64,000 nt of DNA from Cellulosilyticum lentocellum DSM 5427. Its GTDB lineage: Bacteria > Bacillota > Clostridia > Lachnospirales > Cellulosilyticaceae. The notes beneath the pieces were generated by a model. That model was given only the letters and a program-made list of their open reading frames with translations. It did not search any database and was not told the origin of the DNA. Position numbers and translations under genes: made by a program. The stretch is from the NCBI RefSeq assembly GCF_000178835.2, contig NC_015275.1, forward strand, positions 1,881,001 to 1,945,000, in the 5' to 3' direction. Of this stretch, positions 25,767 through 34,986 are shown piece after piece (positions within the stretch are counted from its first letter, which is position 1; each line of letters starts with the position of its first letter).

Positions 25767-28088
25767 ATGAGAGTGATTATGGCACCGTGTACCAAAGAAA
25801 AGCAGTCTTTAGAGCCATGGATTTTAGAAGATTTAGGAGCCGGATATGTACTTTTAGATATTAAAGAAGAACTATCTAAGAAACGAGAAGGATATTTAGA
25901 ACCTGATTTTGAAATGCAATTAGGAGAAGAACAAGTAGAAGCTTTAGGCTTGTTAAATGAGGCACCCATAATCTTTGCAACATTAGGAGTAAGGCAGATA
26001 AGTTCAAAAGTTAGTAGCTATTATGAAATAAAAAGAGGAAGATGGCAAAATAAAGAAGCACTACTAAAAGAAGGACCTATATGGATAAGTTGCTATAGTG
26101 AGCAGAGTTTTTTGGCCAGTGAATTGATTAAAACAATTCGGCTTTTAATAGAGCAGGCAAAAGCCTTGAAAAAGATTGCTATCATTTATTTAGATAGTAA
26201 GCCTAAGGAAAGTTATTTTACTTGTCGCAGTTTAACCTACAAATGCATTAATGAATTACTTGTCGGAGAAAAACATATAGTTCTACAAATAATGAGAGAT
26301 GAAGACATTGGAGCCTGCTATTTACCAAGTGAGAAGAATTTTGAACCTTATGAGAATCATTTTATATATGATAAGTCATATAACAAGCTCATGACTAAGG
26401 CTATAAAAAAACTTACAAAGAAAAGAACTTTAGTGACACAAGAAAGTTTATATCAAGACCTTTTTTATGAACAAATTCCAATGTCGGAAAAACTCTATTT
26501 ACCTTTGCAAAATAACTTTAAGAATAAATTAAGTGAACAAGTCGGTTTAAATACCATTTTATTAGGTCAAGACTTTTATGTTATTTATGATACTAAGGCA
26601 AACATAGAACAACAAAGAAATGATTTAAAGGACTATGTGATGCCACAATGGACTTTACCTCTAGTAGCTCAAATCCCCATACATAAGAGTAATGATCTAT
26701 ATATAAATGAGAATAATGTGGTGACTAATGCTTTTAAGTACAGAGGTGAAGGGGTTTATATTGGGATTGTATCGGTAGAAGGTGTTGATTGGGAAGAACC
26801 ACTTTTAAGAACATCTCAAGGAAAAACAAGAATAAGCTGTATATGGGAGCAAGAACAAGCTGATAAAGGGATTTATTATACAGCATCTACAATTAATACA
26901 GCTTTAGAAGCAGAGAAAATATTATCAGATAGTAGAAGTGAAGCAACTTTTTTACTAGGTCTAGCTGGAGGAAAACAAGGTTATTATGAAGCGCCTGCTT
27001 CTAAGGCAGAATTTCTTGTAGCAAAAATAAAGCCTGCAACCAGAAACGTACAACAACTATATGGAGGAGAACCTCATCCACTGGTTGCATTAGTTCCGGA
27101 TGTATTAATTGGAGCATACAAATTAATGGAATTAGCTAAGCTTAATCAAAAACCCCTAGTTCTTTATTTACCTTATCACTATTTATTAGAGGGAATAGAA
27201 GGTGTTAATAAATACGATAGAATCTTTAATGAACTCAGTCATCAGCCAGGGCTTACCATCATTATGCCTGTAGGAGAAGAAGCTGATAAAAAGCACAGAT
27301 GGTTAATAGAAGAAGGTTCTTCTAAAGAGGTCAGGATACAAACGAAGGAAGAAAAGCAAAATATAGTTGGGATGATTTGTTCGAAAAAAGCAGAGGTATT
27401 TCAAGCAAGTTTACAATTATTAGGCAACGAAACACAAAGGATTTGTATAGAAGAGCAGGGAATTTATCAAACAACTGCAGGAAAAGTAGAAAGCAGTGGG
27501 TTAAAATGGGATTATCATAGTGGGCAAATAGTTATTAGATTTCGTATAGAGCAGCACACACAAAGTACTTGGCAATTGCATTTGAGCACTGAAGATAATA
27601 AGAAGCTAAGATTAAGTGTAAGCCTATGTGAACAACCAGTAAATCCAGGAGCTACATTAAGCTCATGGACGGCTTTGAATACGGCAAATCCTGCACCAGC
27701 TAAATGGGGAACTATGGGAGTAGGAAGCTTTGATACAAAGGCTTTAGTTGTACGAAGGGGTTCAGGTAGAGCAAAGCATACTAATCAAACAGGATTAAGC
27801 TGTGTAGCAGAAGGTAGGGCAAGTATCAGGTTAAAGGAACAAAATGAGATATTATGTTTAGAAGGAACGGATGTAGCAGCTAGTTTAGTGACAGGAGTAG
27901 TGGCAACCTTATATAGTAAATGGCAGCAGGAGAAGGGAAAAGCTTATCTGAATACTAAGATGATGCAAATGTGGATAGAACGGCAGCTTACGCACTTGCC
28001 TAATCAGACTTATCCTCATTTTAGTCAAGGAAGTGGTATTTTAGACTTAAAGAAGCTAGAAGCTACTTTAATCGCACCTTTAGAATAA
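25767..28088 (+). CDS. Csp-type pseudoprotease with extra N-terminal domain
   Basis: A 773-residue protein, about 200 residues longer than its neighbours. Residues about 1-220 match nothing I recognise; about 240-305 resemble the Csp prodomain; about 325-765 are a subtilase domain. Every catalytic position is replaced: the Asp site reads GIVSVEGVD (Ser336/Val337), the His site SEATFLLGLAGG (Glu392 for His), the oxyanion Asn site PVGEEAD (Glu504) and the Ser site EGTDVAAS (Asp702). The frame is intact, has a strong GGGGGAGG site and sits inside the operon, so this is a functional-looking pseudoenzyme, not a decayed gene. By analogy with CspC of C. difficile it may act in germinant sensing or as a regulator of the active Csp proteins; this is inference. 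Confidence 0.85.
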   Translation: MRVIMAPCTKEKQSLEPWILEDLGAGYVLLDIKEELSKKREGYLEPDFEMQLGEEQVEALGLLNEAPIIFATLGVRQISSKVSSYYEIKRGRWQNKEALLKEGPIWISCYSEQSFLASELIKTIRLLIEQAKALKKIAIIYLDSKPKESYFTCRSLTYKCINELLVGEKHIVLQIMRDEDIGACYLPSEKNFEPYENHFIYDKSYNKLMTKAIKKLTKKRTLVTQESLYQDLFYEQIPMSEKLYLPLQNNFKNKLSEQVGLNTILLGQDFYVIYDTKANIEQQRNDLKDYVMPQWTLPLVAQIPIHKSNDLYINENNVVTNAFKYRGEGVYIGIVSVEGVDWEEPLLRTSQGKTRISCIWEQEQADKGIYYTASTINTALEAEKILSDSRSEATFLLGLAGGKQGYYEAPASKAEFLVAKIKPATRNVQQLYGGEPHPLVALVPDVLIGAYKLMELAKLNQKPLVLYLPYHYLLEGIEGVNKYDRIFNELSHQPGLTIIMPVGEEADKKHRWLIEEGSSKEVRIQTKEEKQNIVGMICSKKAEVFQASLQLLGNETQRICIEEQGIYQTTAGKVESSGLKWDYHSGQIVIRFRIEQHTQSTWQLHLSTEDNKKLRLSVSLCEQPVNPGATLSSWTALNTANPAPAKWGTMGVGSFDTKALVVRRGSGRAKHTNQTGLSCVAEGRASIRLKEQNEILCLEGTDVAASLVTGVVATLYSKWQQEKGKAYLNTKMMQMWIERQLTHLPNQTYPHFSQGSGILDLKKLEATLIAPLE

Positions 28089-28101
28089 GGGAGGTTAGCA
28101 A

Positions 28102-29874
28102 ATGGTTATTAATAAATTAAGTGCACAAGTGCAATTAGCTTTGCGTTATGAAAACCTTTTGACACCTAATGTTAAAAGCTTATTTATAAAAGACCGAACT
28201 TTACAAATATGGGAGATTATTGTTCGTTATGTCAATACTTTAGAAGAAATAAGTAGTAAATTCGATATGAAAGTTTACGATTTAGGTCAAGGTTATGCAC
28301 AGGTTATTATAGGAAGACGCTATATTAGTGAACTATCAGATGAACCTAATGTAATCTTCATTAGTTTGCCTCAGTTTATGGAGTATATAGATCTTGATTT
28401 AGCTCAGGTTTGTGCAGAGGAAACCAGTCTTCCAACAGGGAATTTTCAAATCTCAGGAAGAGGATTATTATTAGCTGTGATTGATTCAGGTATTGATTAT
28501 ACACACCCTGACTTTAGAAATGATGATGATACAACAAGGATTTTATATTTATGGGATCAAGGTATAGAAGGAGGGCCACCACTAGGTTTTGCTGATGGAA
28601 CACTTTATACCAAAGAGCAGATTGATGAAGCATTAAAAGAACCTACCAAAGAGGAAATGCTAGTTAAAGTTCCTTCTATGGATCTACTAGGACATGGAAC
28701 AGCTTTAGCAGGAATAGCAGGAGGAAATGGACGAGGAAGTGTAGGAAGAAGAAATAGAGGCATGGCTCCAGAATGTGATTTACTTATTGTAAAAGTAGGA
28801 AAACCTAATAGAGAATATGGTCCCAGAGATCTTGAAATCATGCAGGGAATTCGTTTTGCAATGGAAAAAGCCAAAGAGCTACGTAAACCCCTAGTTATTT
28901 TATTAGGTTCAGGATATAATTTGGCTAGTCATAATGGAGAAGATATTTTGGCTGCTTATATAGGAGCTGTTTATAGAAGTTGGGTATGTAATATTGTAGT
29001 AGGAGTGGGCAACGAAGGGAATAGAGGAAGTCATGGTCAAGGAAACATAGGAGAGGGAGAAACGAAAGAGATTCAATTTATTATTGATAGAGATATGAAA
29101 GAGTATGCTTGTTGCATATGGAAGCCTATAAGTGATGAAGTAGAACTAACCTTAGAGTCACCAACGGGAGAAAAAACAGAGGTACTAAGTTTGCTAACGC
29201 CAAATAGAGCATATTTATTTGATGAAACAGCTGTACTTATTAATTTTTCTGAACCTGTTATAGATATCACCCAGCAACAAATTCTTATTGTTTTACAAGG
29301 TCAAAATGGTCAATTTATCAATAGTGGTTTATGGCGTATCAGTTTAAGGGGAAAACGTATTCTACAAGGTAATTATAATATATGGGGAAGTATCGTAAGA
29401 GAATACGCTAATAATACGAGATTTTTAGAAGCTTCTATAGAAACGACTTTAACTTGCCCAGCTGATTCCGAAGGGTTAACTGGCGTTGGAGCATATAATG
29501 GTAATACCATACAATTAGCAGCTTTTTCAGGTAGGGGATATACTGCTGATGGTAGGATTAGACCTAATTTAGTAGCACCAGGAGTGAATGTAACTGTACC
29601 TTCTGTAAGAAATGGAGAACTTTATACCGTAGCATCAGGTACAAGTATTGCAGCAGCATTTGTAGCAGGTGCATATATATTGATGCAGTCTTATGGAATT
29701 ATTCAATTGGGAAATCCAGGATTATATGGGGATGCCTTAGAGGTGTATTTGATTCGTAATGCCAAAAGACCAATTATTAATGGTCCTTATCCTAATAATA
29801 GTTGGGGATTTGGTATACTTTGCCTAGAGGCAGCCCTTAATAATATGAGAGAAGTAGCCAACCAAACCAATTAG
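28102..29874 (+). CDS. Csp-type subtilisin-like germination protease 2
   Basis: A 590-residue S8 protease with a prodomain-like N terminus (about 30-95, WEIIVRYVNTLEEISSKF) and an intact catalytic set: Asp128 (AVIDSGIDYTHPDF), His198 (GHGTALAG), Asn304 (GVGNEGN) and Ser515 (GTSIAAAF). The Csp insertion (about 320-445) separates Asn and Ser motifs. No signal peptide. The serine motif departs from the GTSMATPH consensus. Third gene of the csp operon, 13 bases after the pseudoprotease gene; site GGGAGG. Likely substrate is pro-SleC or another Csp protein, inferred from the nearby sleC. Confidence 0.88.
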   Translation: MVINKLSAQVQLALRYENLLTPNVKSLFIKDRTLQIWEIIVRYVNTLEEISSKFDMKVYDLGQGYAQVIIGRRYISELSDEPNVIFISLPQFMEYIDLDLAQVCAEETSLPTGNFQISGRGLLLAVIDSGIDYTHPDFRNDDDTTRILYLWDQGIEGGPPLGFADGTLYTKEQIDEALKEPTKEEMLVKVPSMDLLGHGTALAGIAGGNGRGSVGRRNRGMAPECDLLIVKVGKPNREYGPRDLEIMQGIRFAMEKAKELRKPLVILLGSGYNLASHNGEDILAAYIGAVYRSWVCNIVVGVGNEGNRGSHGQGNIGEGETKEIQFIIDRDMKEYACCIWKPISDEVELTLESPTGEKTEVLSLLTPNRAYLFDETAVLINFSEPVIDITQQQILIVLQGQNGQFINSGLWRISLRGKRILQGNYNIWGSIVREYANNTRFLEASIETTLTCPADSEGLTGVGAYNGNTIQLAAFSGRGYTADGRIRPNLVAPGVNVTVPSVRNGELYTVASGTSIAAAFVAGAYILMQSYGIIQLGNPGLYGDALEVYLIRNAKRPIINGPYPNNSWGFGILCLEAALNNMREVANQTN

Positions 29875-29882
29875 GAGGGGCC

Positions 29883-31643
29883 ATGCAAAATAAAACAGAT
29901 GCAACACTAGAAATATTAAGTATTGTACCTCAAAATGAACGAGAACAGATAGAAATTGATTTAGGGCTACTGGGATTTGAACAAAAAGGGACTTGGGAGA
30001 TACTTGTCAAATACAATGGAGACATTGAAGCAGTTGCCCGAAAAGTAGGAGGGGTAGCACAAATTATAAGTAATCAATTTGCTGTTTTAACCGTTCCACC
30101 TGAGCGCATACAAAAGCTTCTTAATTTTACAGAAGTAGAATATATGGAAGTGCCTAAAAGGCTTTTTTATAATATTAATGAAAGTATGTTGGCCAGTTGT
30201 ATTACACCTGTTCAAAATGAAGCACCTTATAGGCTAAAAGGTAGTGGCACTTTACTCGGTATTATTGACTCTGGTATTAATTATGCTCATCCAGACTTTA
30301 GAAATGAAGATGGTAGCACACGTATCAATTTTATTTGGGATCAATCTATTTCTGGGGCACCACCCACTGGTTATTTAACAGGAACAGAATATACAAGGGA
30401 GCAAATTAACCAAGCTTTAGAACAACCTACAAAAATGCAACAGCAGGAGATAGTGCCAACAGATGATAGAGTCGGTCATGGCACTCATGTAGCAGGAATA
30501 GCAGGTGGGAATGGTAGGGGTTCAGGAGGCAGAATTGTAGGGGCAGCACCAGAAGCAGAATTTATTATTGTAAAACTAGGGCAACCAGATTTCGAAGGCT
30601 TTGTAAGAAATATAGAGATTATGTTAGGTGTACGTTATGTCATTGAGAAAGCTATAAGTTTAGGTAAACCTGTTGCCATTAACATAAGTATTGGAACTAA
30701 TAATGGACCTCATGATAGTAATGCACTTTTAGAACAATATTTAGATAGTGCAGCAACTTTATGGAAGAATAATATTGTAGTAGGGACAGGTAATGAGGCC
30801 AATGCTAGGAATCATACTGATGGAAAAGTAGAACAAGGATCTACCACTACCTTTGAATTTCAAATAGGAGAAAATACGACATATTATCCATTATCTATTT
30901 GGCAAAATCCTATTGATGAATTAGCTTTTGAAATCGTTGATCCTGCTGGAAGGAGAACGCCACTTATTGTGTATGCTCAGGGACCGGTACAATATGGGTT
31001 GGGCGGAACTAAGGTCTATGCTGCTTTTGCAGGTCCATCTCCTTTAAGCGGAGATATTGAATTTGCTGTTTTTTTAGTACCTGCATCAGACAGGGTTACA
31101 AGTGGCGCGTGGCAAGTTGTCGTACATGGTCAACAGGTAGTAGATGGTCGTTTTGATGCATGGGGACCTACTACAGAAGAAGGTGCTGCTAATAATTTCT
31201 TTTTAACGCCTACAGTAGACACGACACTGACTACGCCTTCAACAGCAAGGTTAGTTGTATCAGTTGGGGCTTATAATGCTATTACTGGTCAAATTGCACC
31301 TTTTTCAGGAAGAGGTTTTGGAAGGGATAATAGTGTCATCAAGCCTGATTTGGTAGCCCCAGGGGTAGAAATAAGTGCAGCAAGTCATACAACGTCAGGT
31401 TATAGGGTTCTAAGTGGTACCAGTATGGCTACACCTCATGTGACAGGGGGAATAGCACTTTTAATGGAGTGGGGAATTATACAGGGAAATAATCCTTTTT
31501 TATATGGTGAAAATGTAAGAACTTACCTAGTAAGAGGTGCTACTAGAGATGATTCTATCAACTATCCTAGTCCATTATGGGGATATGGTAGACTATGCAT
31601 TGAACAAAGTCTAGATCTGCTAAGAAGGCAATTGATTTTTTAA
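29883..31643 (+). CDS. Csp-type subtilisin-like germination protease 3
   Basis: A 586-residue S8 protease and the most canonical of the four. The prodomain covers about 35-95 (TWEILVKYNGDIEAVARKV). The triad is Asp129 (GIIDSGINYAHPDF), His199 (GHGTHVAGIAGG) and Ser514 (GTSMATPHVTGG), with Asn304 (GTGNEAN); the Csp insertion lies at about 315-445. No signal peptide. Last gene of the operon, eight bases after the previous stop, and followed by a terminator. On sequence grounds it is the best candidate for the CspB-like enzyme that activates SleC. Confidence 0.9.
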   Translation: MQNKTDATLEILSIVPQNEREQIEIDLGLLGFEQKGTWEILVKYNGDIEAVARKVGGVAQIISNQFAVLTVPPERIQKLLNFTEVEYMEVPKRLFYNINESMLASCITPVQNEAPYRLKGSGTLLGIIDSGINYAHPDFRNEDGSTRINFIWDQSISGAPPTGYLTGTEYTREQINQALEQPTKMQQQEIVPTDDRVGHGTHVAGIAGGNGRGSGGRIVGAAPEAEFIIVKLGQPDFEGFVRNIEIMLGVRYVIEKAISLGKPVAINISIGTNNGPHDSNALLEQYLDSAATLWKNNIVVGTGNEANARNHTDGKVEQGSTTTFEFQIGENTTYYPLSIWQNPIDELAFEIVDPAGRRTPLIVYAQGPVQYGLGGTKVYAAFAGPSPLSGDIEFAVFLVPASDRVTSGAWQVVVHGQQVVDGRFDAWGPTTEEGAANNFFLTPTVDTTLTTPSTARLVVSVGAYNAITGQIAPFSGRGFGRDNSVIKPDLVAPGVEISAASHTTSGYRVLSGTSMATPHVTGGIALLMEWGIIQGNNPFLYGENVRTYLVRGATRDDSINYPSPLWGYGRLCIEQSLDLLRRQLIF

Positions 31644-31670
31644 TAAAATATTTGCTGATAGGATAGATGG

Positions 31671-31717
31671 AAGAGTAGGCAATGACTTTAGAAAAAGGGA
31701 TGCCCACTCTTTTTTTA
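31671..31717 (+). terminator. Terminator of the csp operon
   Basis: AAGAGTAGGC (31671-31680) pairs with GCCCACTCTT (31702-31711) with one mismatch, followed by a long T-run. Confidence 0.75.
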
Positions 31718-31763
31718 CTTTTTATTAATCATAAAGAGAGAATATTAAGAAAAGGTTAAGGAT

Positions 31764-31779
31764 TATGACTAAAAAGTCA
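31764..31779. promoter_or_regulatory. Dyad upstream of the ABC operon promoter
   Basis: ATGACT-AAAA-AGTCAT, a perfect 6-bp inverted repeat about 45 bases upstream of the extended -10. A possible operator; no regulator gene is adjacent. Confidence 0.3.
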
Positions 31780-31821
31780 TAATAATGTAATCTCTATTTT
31801 ATGGTTAATGATGGTTAAGTA

Positions 31822-31830
31822 TGCTATACT
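31822..31830 (+). promoter_or_regulatory. Extended -10 promoter of the ABC operon
   Basis: TGCTATACT, an extended -10 element with no good -35, about 42 bases before the GTG start at 31872. Confidence 0.5.
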
Positions 31831-31871
31831 GTTTGTTATATTTGAACAATTGTTTACGAAGGGGGGATAAG

Positions 31872-32597
31872 GTGGAACCTATTATAGAAGTTAAAAACTT
31901 GAGGAAAGTTTACCGTATGGGAAAAGAAAAAATTGTGGCGCTCAATCATATTGACCTAGAAATAGAAAAGGGTGAAATTTGTTGTTTATTTGGTACATCA
32001 GGTTCAGGTAAATCAACTTTGCTCAATATGTTAGCTGGGCTTGAAAAACCTACAAAAGGAACCATAAAAATTAAAAAAATAAGGGTTGAAAAATTAAATG
32101 AAACGCAGTTAGCCATTTTTCGCCAAAAAAATATTGGTTTTGTTTTTCAGTCTTATAATTTAATTCCCACACTAACGGCATTAGAAAATGTAGCATTACC
32201 TCTTGTATTTCAAGGAATGGATAAAAAAGAGAGAGAGAAAAGAGCCAAGGAAATGCTAGAAGCAGTGGGTCTAGGGTCAAGGCTTCATCATAAGCCAAAA
32301 GAAATGAGTGGTGGACAACAGCAACGAGTGAGTATTGCAAGAGCTTTTGTGAATCGTCCTCAAATTTTATTTGCAGATGAACCTACAGGAAATTTGGACA
32401 CGCATACGACCATAGAAGTAATGGATATGATTACTGCAATTGCAGAAAAATATAAGCAAACACTCATTATTGTGTCACATGACCCAGAAATTGCTGATTA
32501 CGCACATAAGATTATCACGGTGCAAGACGGCGATGTTCTTAAAATAGAAAAAAATACAGATAAGGGAAGGAAAATGATTTATGAAAAAGAAGAATAA
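31872..32597 (+). CDS. ABC transporter ATP-binding protein, MacB/LolD type
   Basis: A 241-residue ATPase. Walker A is GTSGSGKST (41-49), the Q-loop FQSYNL follows, the signature is MSGGQQQR (145-152) and Walker B ILFADEPTGNLD (165-176). Sequence style matches the MacB/LolD/YknY group, which powers MacB-like permeases. It starts at GTG 31872 after GGGGGG; a start at 31821 would put an odd 17-residue tail on the protein. The 3' end overlaps the next gene by 17 bases, so the three genes form one translation-coupled operon. Confidence 0.92.
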   Translation: MEPIIEVKNLRKVYRMGKEKIVALNHIDLEIEKGEICCLFGTSGSGKSTLLNMLAGLEKPTKGTIKIKKIRVEKLNETQLAIFRQKNIGFVFQSYNLIPTLTALENVALPLVFQGMDKKEREKRAKEMLEAVGLGSRLHHKPKEMSGGQQQRVSIARAFVNRPQILFADEPTGNLDTHTTIEVMDMITAIAEKYKQTLIIVSHDPEIADYAHKIITVQDGDVLKIEKNTDKGRKMIYEKEE

Positions 32598-34986
32598 GTG
32601 GGTAGCATGGGTGTTGAGTTTTCTTTTAATGGCTACCTATATGATGCCAAGTGATAGGTTAAATATCTATGCAGCAGAAGGAGATGGAGCATTTGGTTTA
32701 ATAACCATTAATAAAGTTAGTCAAAATCAATCAAGCATCCAACCAGGTGATACATTTGGTTTAGTAGTAGAAGTAACAGCAAGTAAGCAAGGTGAAGGTA
32801 ATAAAGTATACATATCTAATGCTAAAGCCACAGGGAGTGGACTGGATTCTAGCAAAACTAATTTTTCTGTTAGTGAGACTGAAGAAATATCAGGAGTAAG
32901 TGAATCTAAAACTATTACCATTAGTGGGCTAGTCTACAATGGTGGAAGTAAAGATATTGAGGTAGTAGTAGAAGTAGGAAGAAGTCTTCAAACAACTAGT
33001 CCAGACAGCAATGATACAGAATCCTATACACTATCAGCAAAATCAAGTGAAGATTTTGTAGATGTATTAACAGTGGAAAAACAAGATAACTTATTAGTTA
33101 AAACAGGGCAAACGCAAAATGTAGAGGTGAAGGTAACTAATAAAGGAACCTTTACAGTTAATCAAGCTGATATGAAACTTGCTTTAGGAAGTAAGGTAGA
33201 AGGCGTAGAAATTAAAACAAGCACTGCAACAGTAAAAAATATTAAATCAAAAGAAACTAAAACAGGTATTTTTACGATTAAAGTAAGTGAAGATGCTAAA
33301 GCAGGTGTTTATCCAGCTACAGTAAGTGTGGCAGGAAATAGCTATAGTGTTAATATACAGGTAGATAGTAGTGTAGTACCATCAGCACTTGAAGTAAGCA
33401 CATCAGGCAGTAAAATCTATACACCAGGTGTAGCAAGTGAAGTGACATTTAAGTTAAGTAATGTAGGACAACGTGATGCAAAGAATATCCGTTTTGAAGT
33501 GGTTAATTCTGAAAATGTCTCCATAGTAGAGGCAAGTAATGTTAAAAGGTTAGATATTATTCAAGGCAAGGCAAGTCAAGATATTACAATGAAATTACGT
33601 GTAAATAGCAGCTTTAAAGGGGATAGTGTACCTATTCAGATTAAAGTGGATTATTTAAATTCATCAGGTGAAAAAGAAGAAGATACACAATACGTTTATT
33701 TAAGTACATCGGCTTCAAGCATTGCTTCAGAAGTTATTATTAGTAATGTGATTTCACCTACAGATACATATGGTGTAGACCAAAATTTTACCGTTAAATT
33801 CAATGTTTCTTCCAAAAGCGGAGCAGATAATCTTAAAATTTCTGTTAAAGGAGATGAAGGAATTGTACCTAAATCTCAGAATCTCTTCTTTGTAACTAAA
33901 TTAGGTAAGGGAGAAACTAAACAATACAGTGTAACTTTTGCAGCAACTCATGCAGCTATTACAAGTAGTCATCCGATTGAGATTAATGTTGAATATGGTG
34001 ATGCTAAAGCACCTACCACTATTAGTCAATATGGAAGTGCTAACATCAGCAATCCTAAGAAGGATGCAGAAGGCGATGAGGATGAGAAGTTAAAAGGTAA
34101 ACCTAAAGTAATCATTGGAGAATATATAGTTAACCCAACTATTGTCCAAGCCGGAGAAAACTTTGAACTTCATCTAGGCTTTTTAAATACAAACAGTAAG
34201 CATACTGTTAACAATTTGAAAGCTAATATTAAAGTCATTGAACAAGGTGAAAATCAAACAGGAAATGTATTTACGCCTGTAGGTGGTAGTAATACCTTTT
34301 ACATCGATCAGCTTAGTCCAGGAGAAACAGTAACTAAGGATGTAACCATGTATACCATTCCTACAGCAAAAGCTAAGACTTACGAAATTACCTTAGAAAT
34401 GGCTTATGAAGATGAGGATGGCAATGAAATTACAGCAACTGAAAACATAGGTATCCCAGTAGAACAAGTTACAAAAATTGAGGCAGGTGACATTTTCGTA
34501 GAATATGCACAGGTAGGGATAGAAACAACACTATCTACAACCTTCTATAATAGAGGACGTACTGATGTAACCAATATGATGGTTTATGTAGAAGGAGAAG
34601 GCTTTACAGTAGAAAATAATAGAACGTTTATTGGTAACTTTAAGCAAGGAGATTCACAGACCTATGAGCCAATGATCACAGCAAATCAAGCTGGAACCTT
34701 AAAAGGTGAAGTTATTGTAGAATATGAAGATGCAGCCGGTAAGACTCAAGAAATTAGAAAACCTTTTGAATTCCTTGTAGAAGAGATGATGATGGAAGAA
34801 ATGCCTCCTGTAGATGGAGAAATGCCTCCTGTGGAAGGAGAAACACCAACTCAAGGGCCTGTAAGCAAAAAATGGATTTTAGCAGGTGTAGGTGTAGGTG
34901 TCGTTGTAGCAGTAGCAATCACCCTTGTTATGCTTAAAAAGAAAAAAGCAAAAAAAGAAGAGATGATGCTAGATGAAGAAGATTGA
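32581..34986 (+). CDS. Large exported membrane-anchored COG1361/CARDB-like protein
   Basis: An 801-residue protein with an N-terminal export signal (about 5-32, cleavage plausible after AAEG-like residues), about 700 residues of Ig-like beta-sandwich repeats, a Pro/Glu/Met linker (MPPVDGEMPPVEGE near 738-751) and one C-terminal membrane segment (about 766-788) with a basic tail. The repeats (KVTNKGTFTVNQAD, FKLSNVGQRDAKNIRF, FYNRGRTDVTNMMV) look like COG1361/CARDB units. It lies between the ATPase and the permease with overlapping frames, so it probably works with them as the outside part of the transporter, filling the place a MacA-like adaptor has elsewhere. Substrate unknown. Confidence 0.8.
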   Translation: MKKKNKWVAWVLSFLLMATYMMPSDRLNIYAAEGDGAFGLITINKVSQNQSSIQPGDTFGLVVEVTASKQGEGNKVYISNAKATGSGLDSSKTNFSVSETEEISGVSESKTITISGLVYNGGSKDIEVVVEVGRSLQTTSPDSNDTESYTLSAKSSEDFVDVLTVEKQDNLLVKTGQTQNVEVKVTNKGTFTVNQADMKLALGSKVEGVEIKTSTATVKNIKSKETKTGIFTIKVSEDAKAGVYPATVSVAGNSYSVNIQVDSSVVPSALEVSTSGSKIYTPGVASEVTFKLSNVGQRDAKNIRFEVVNSENVSIVEASNVKRLDIIQGKASQDITMKLRVNSSFKGDSVPIQIKVDYLNSSGEKEEDTQYVYLSTSASSIASEVIISNVISPTDTYGVDQNFTVKFNVSSKSGADNLKISVKGDEGIVPKSQNLFFVTKLGKGETKQYSVTFAATHAAITSSHPIEINVEYGDAKAPTTISQYGSANISNPKKDAEGDEDEKLKGKPKVIIGEYIVNPTIVQAGENFELHLGFLNTNSKHTVNNLKANIKVIEQGENQTGNVFTPVGGSNTFYIDQLSPGETVTKDVTMYTIPTAKAKTYEITLEMAYEDEDGNEITATENIGIPVEQVTKIEAGDIFVEYAQVGIETTLSTTFYNRGRTDVTNMMVYVEGEGFTVENNRTFIGNFKQGDSQTYEPMITANQAGTLKGEVIVEYEDAAGKTQEIRKPFEFLVEEMMMEEMPPVDGEMPPVEGETPTQGPVSKKWILAGVGVGVVVAVAITLVMLKKKKAKKEEMMLDEED

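Noticed and set aside
25767-28088. Pseudogene of a csp protease
   Set aside because: The 773-codon frame is uninterrupted, has a strong ribosome site and is longer than its sisters. Substituted catalytic residues with an intact frame fit a pseudoenzyme, not decay.
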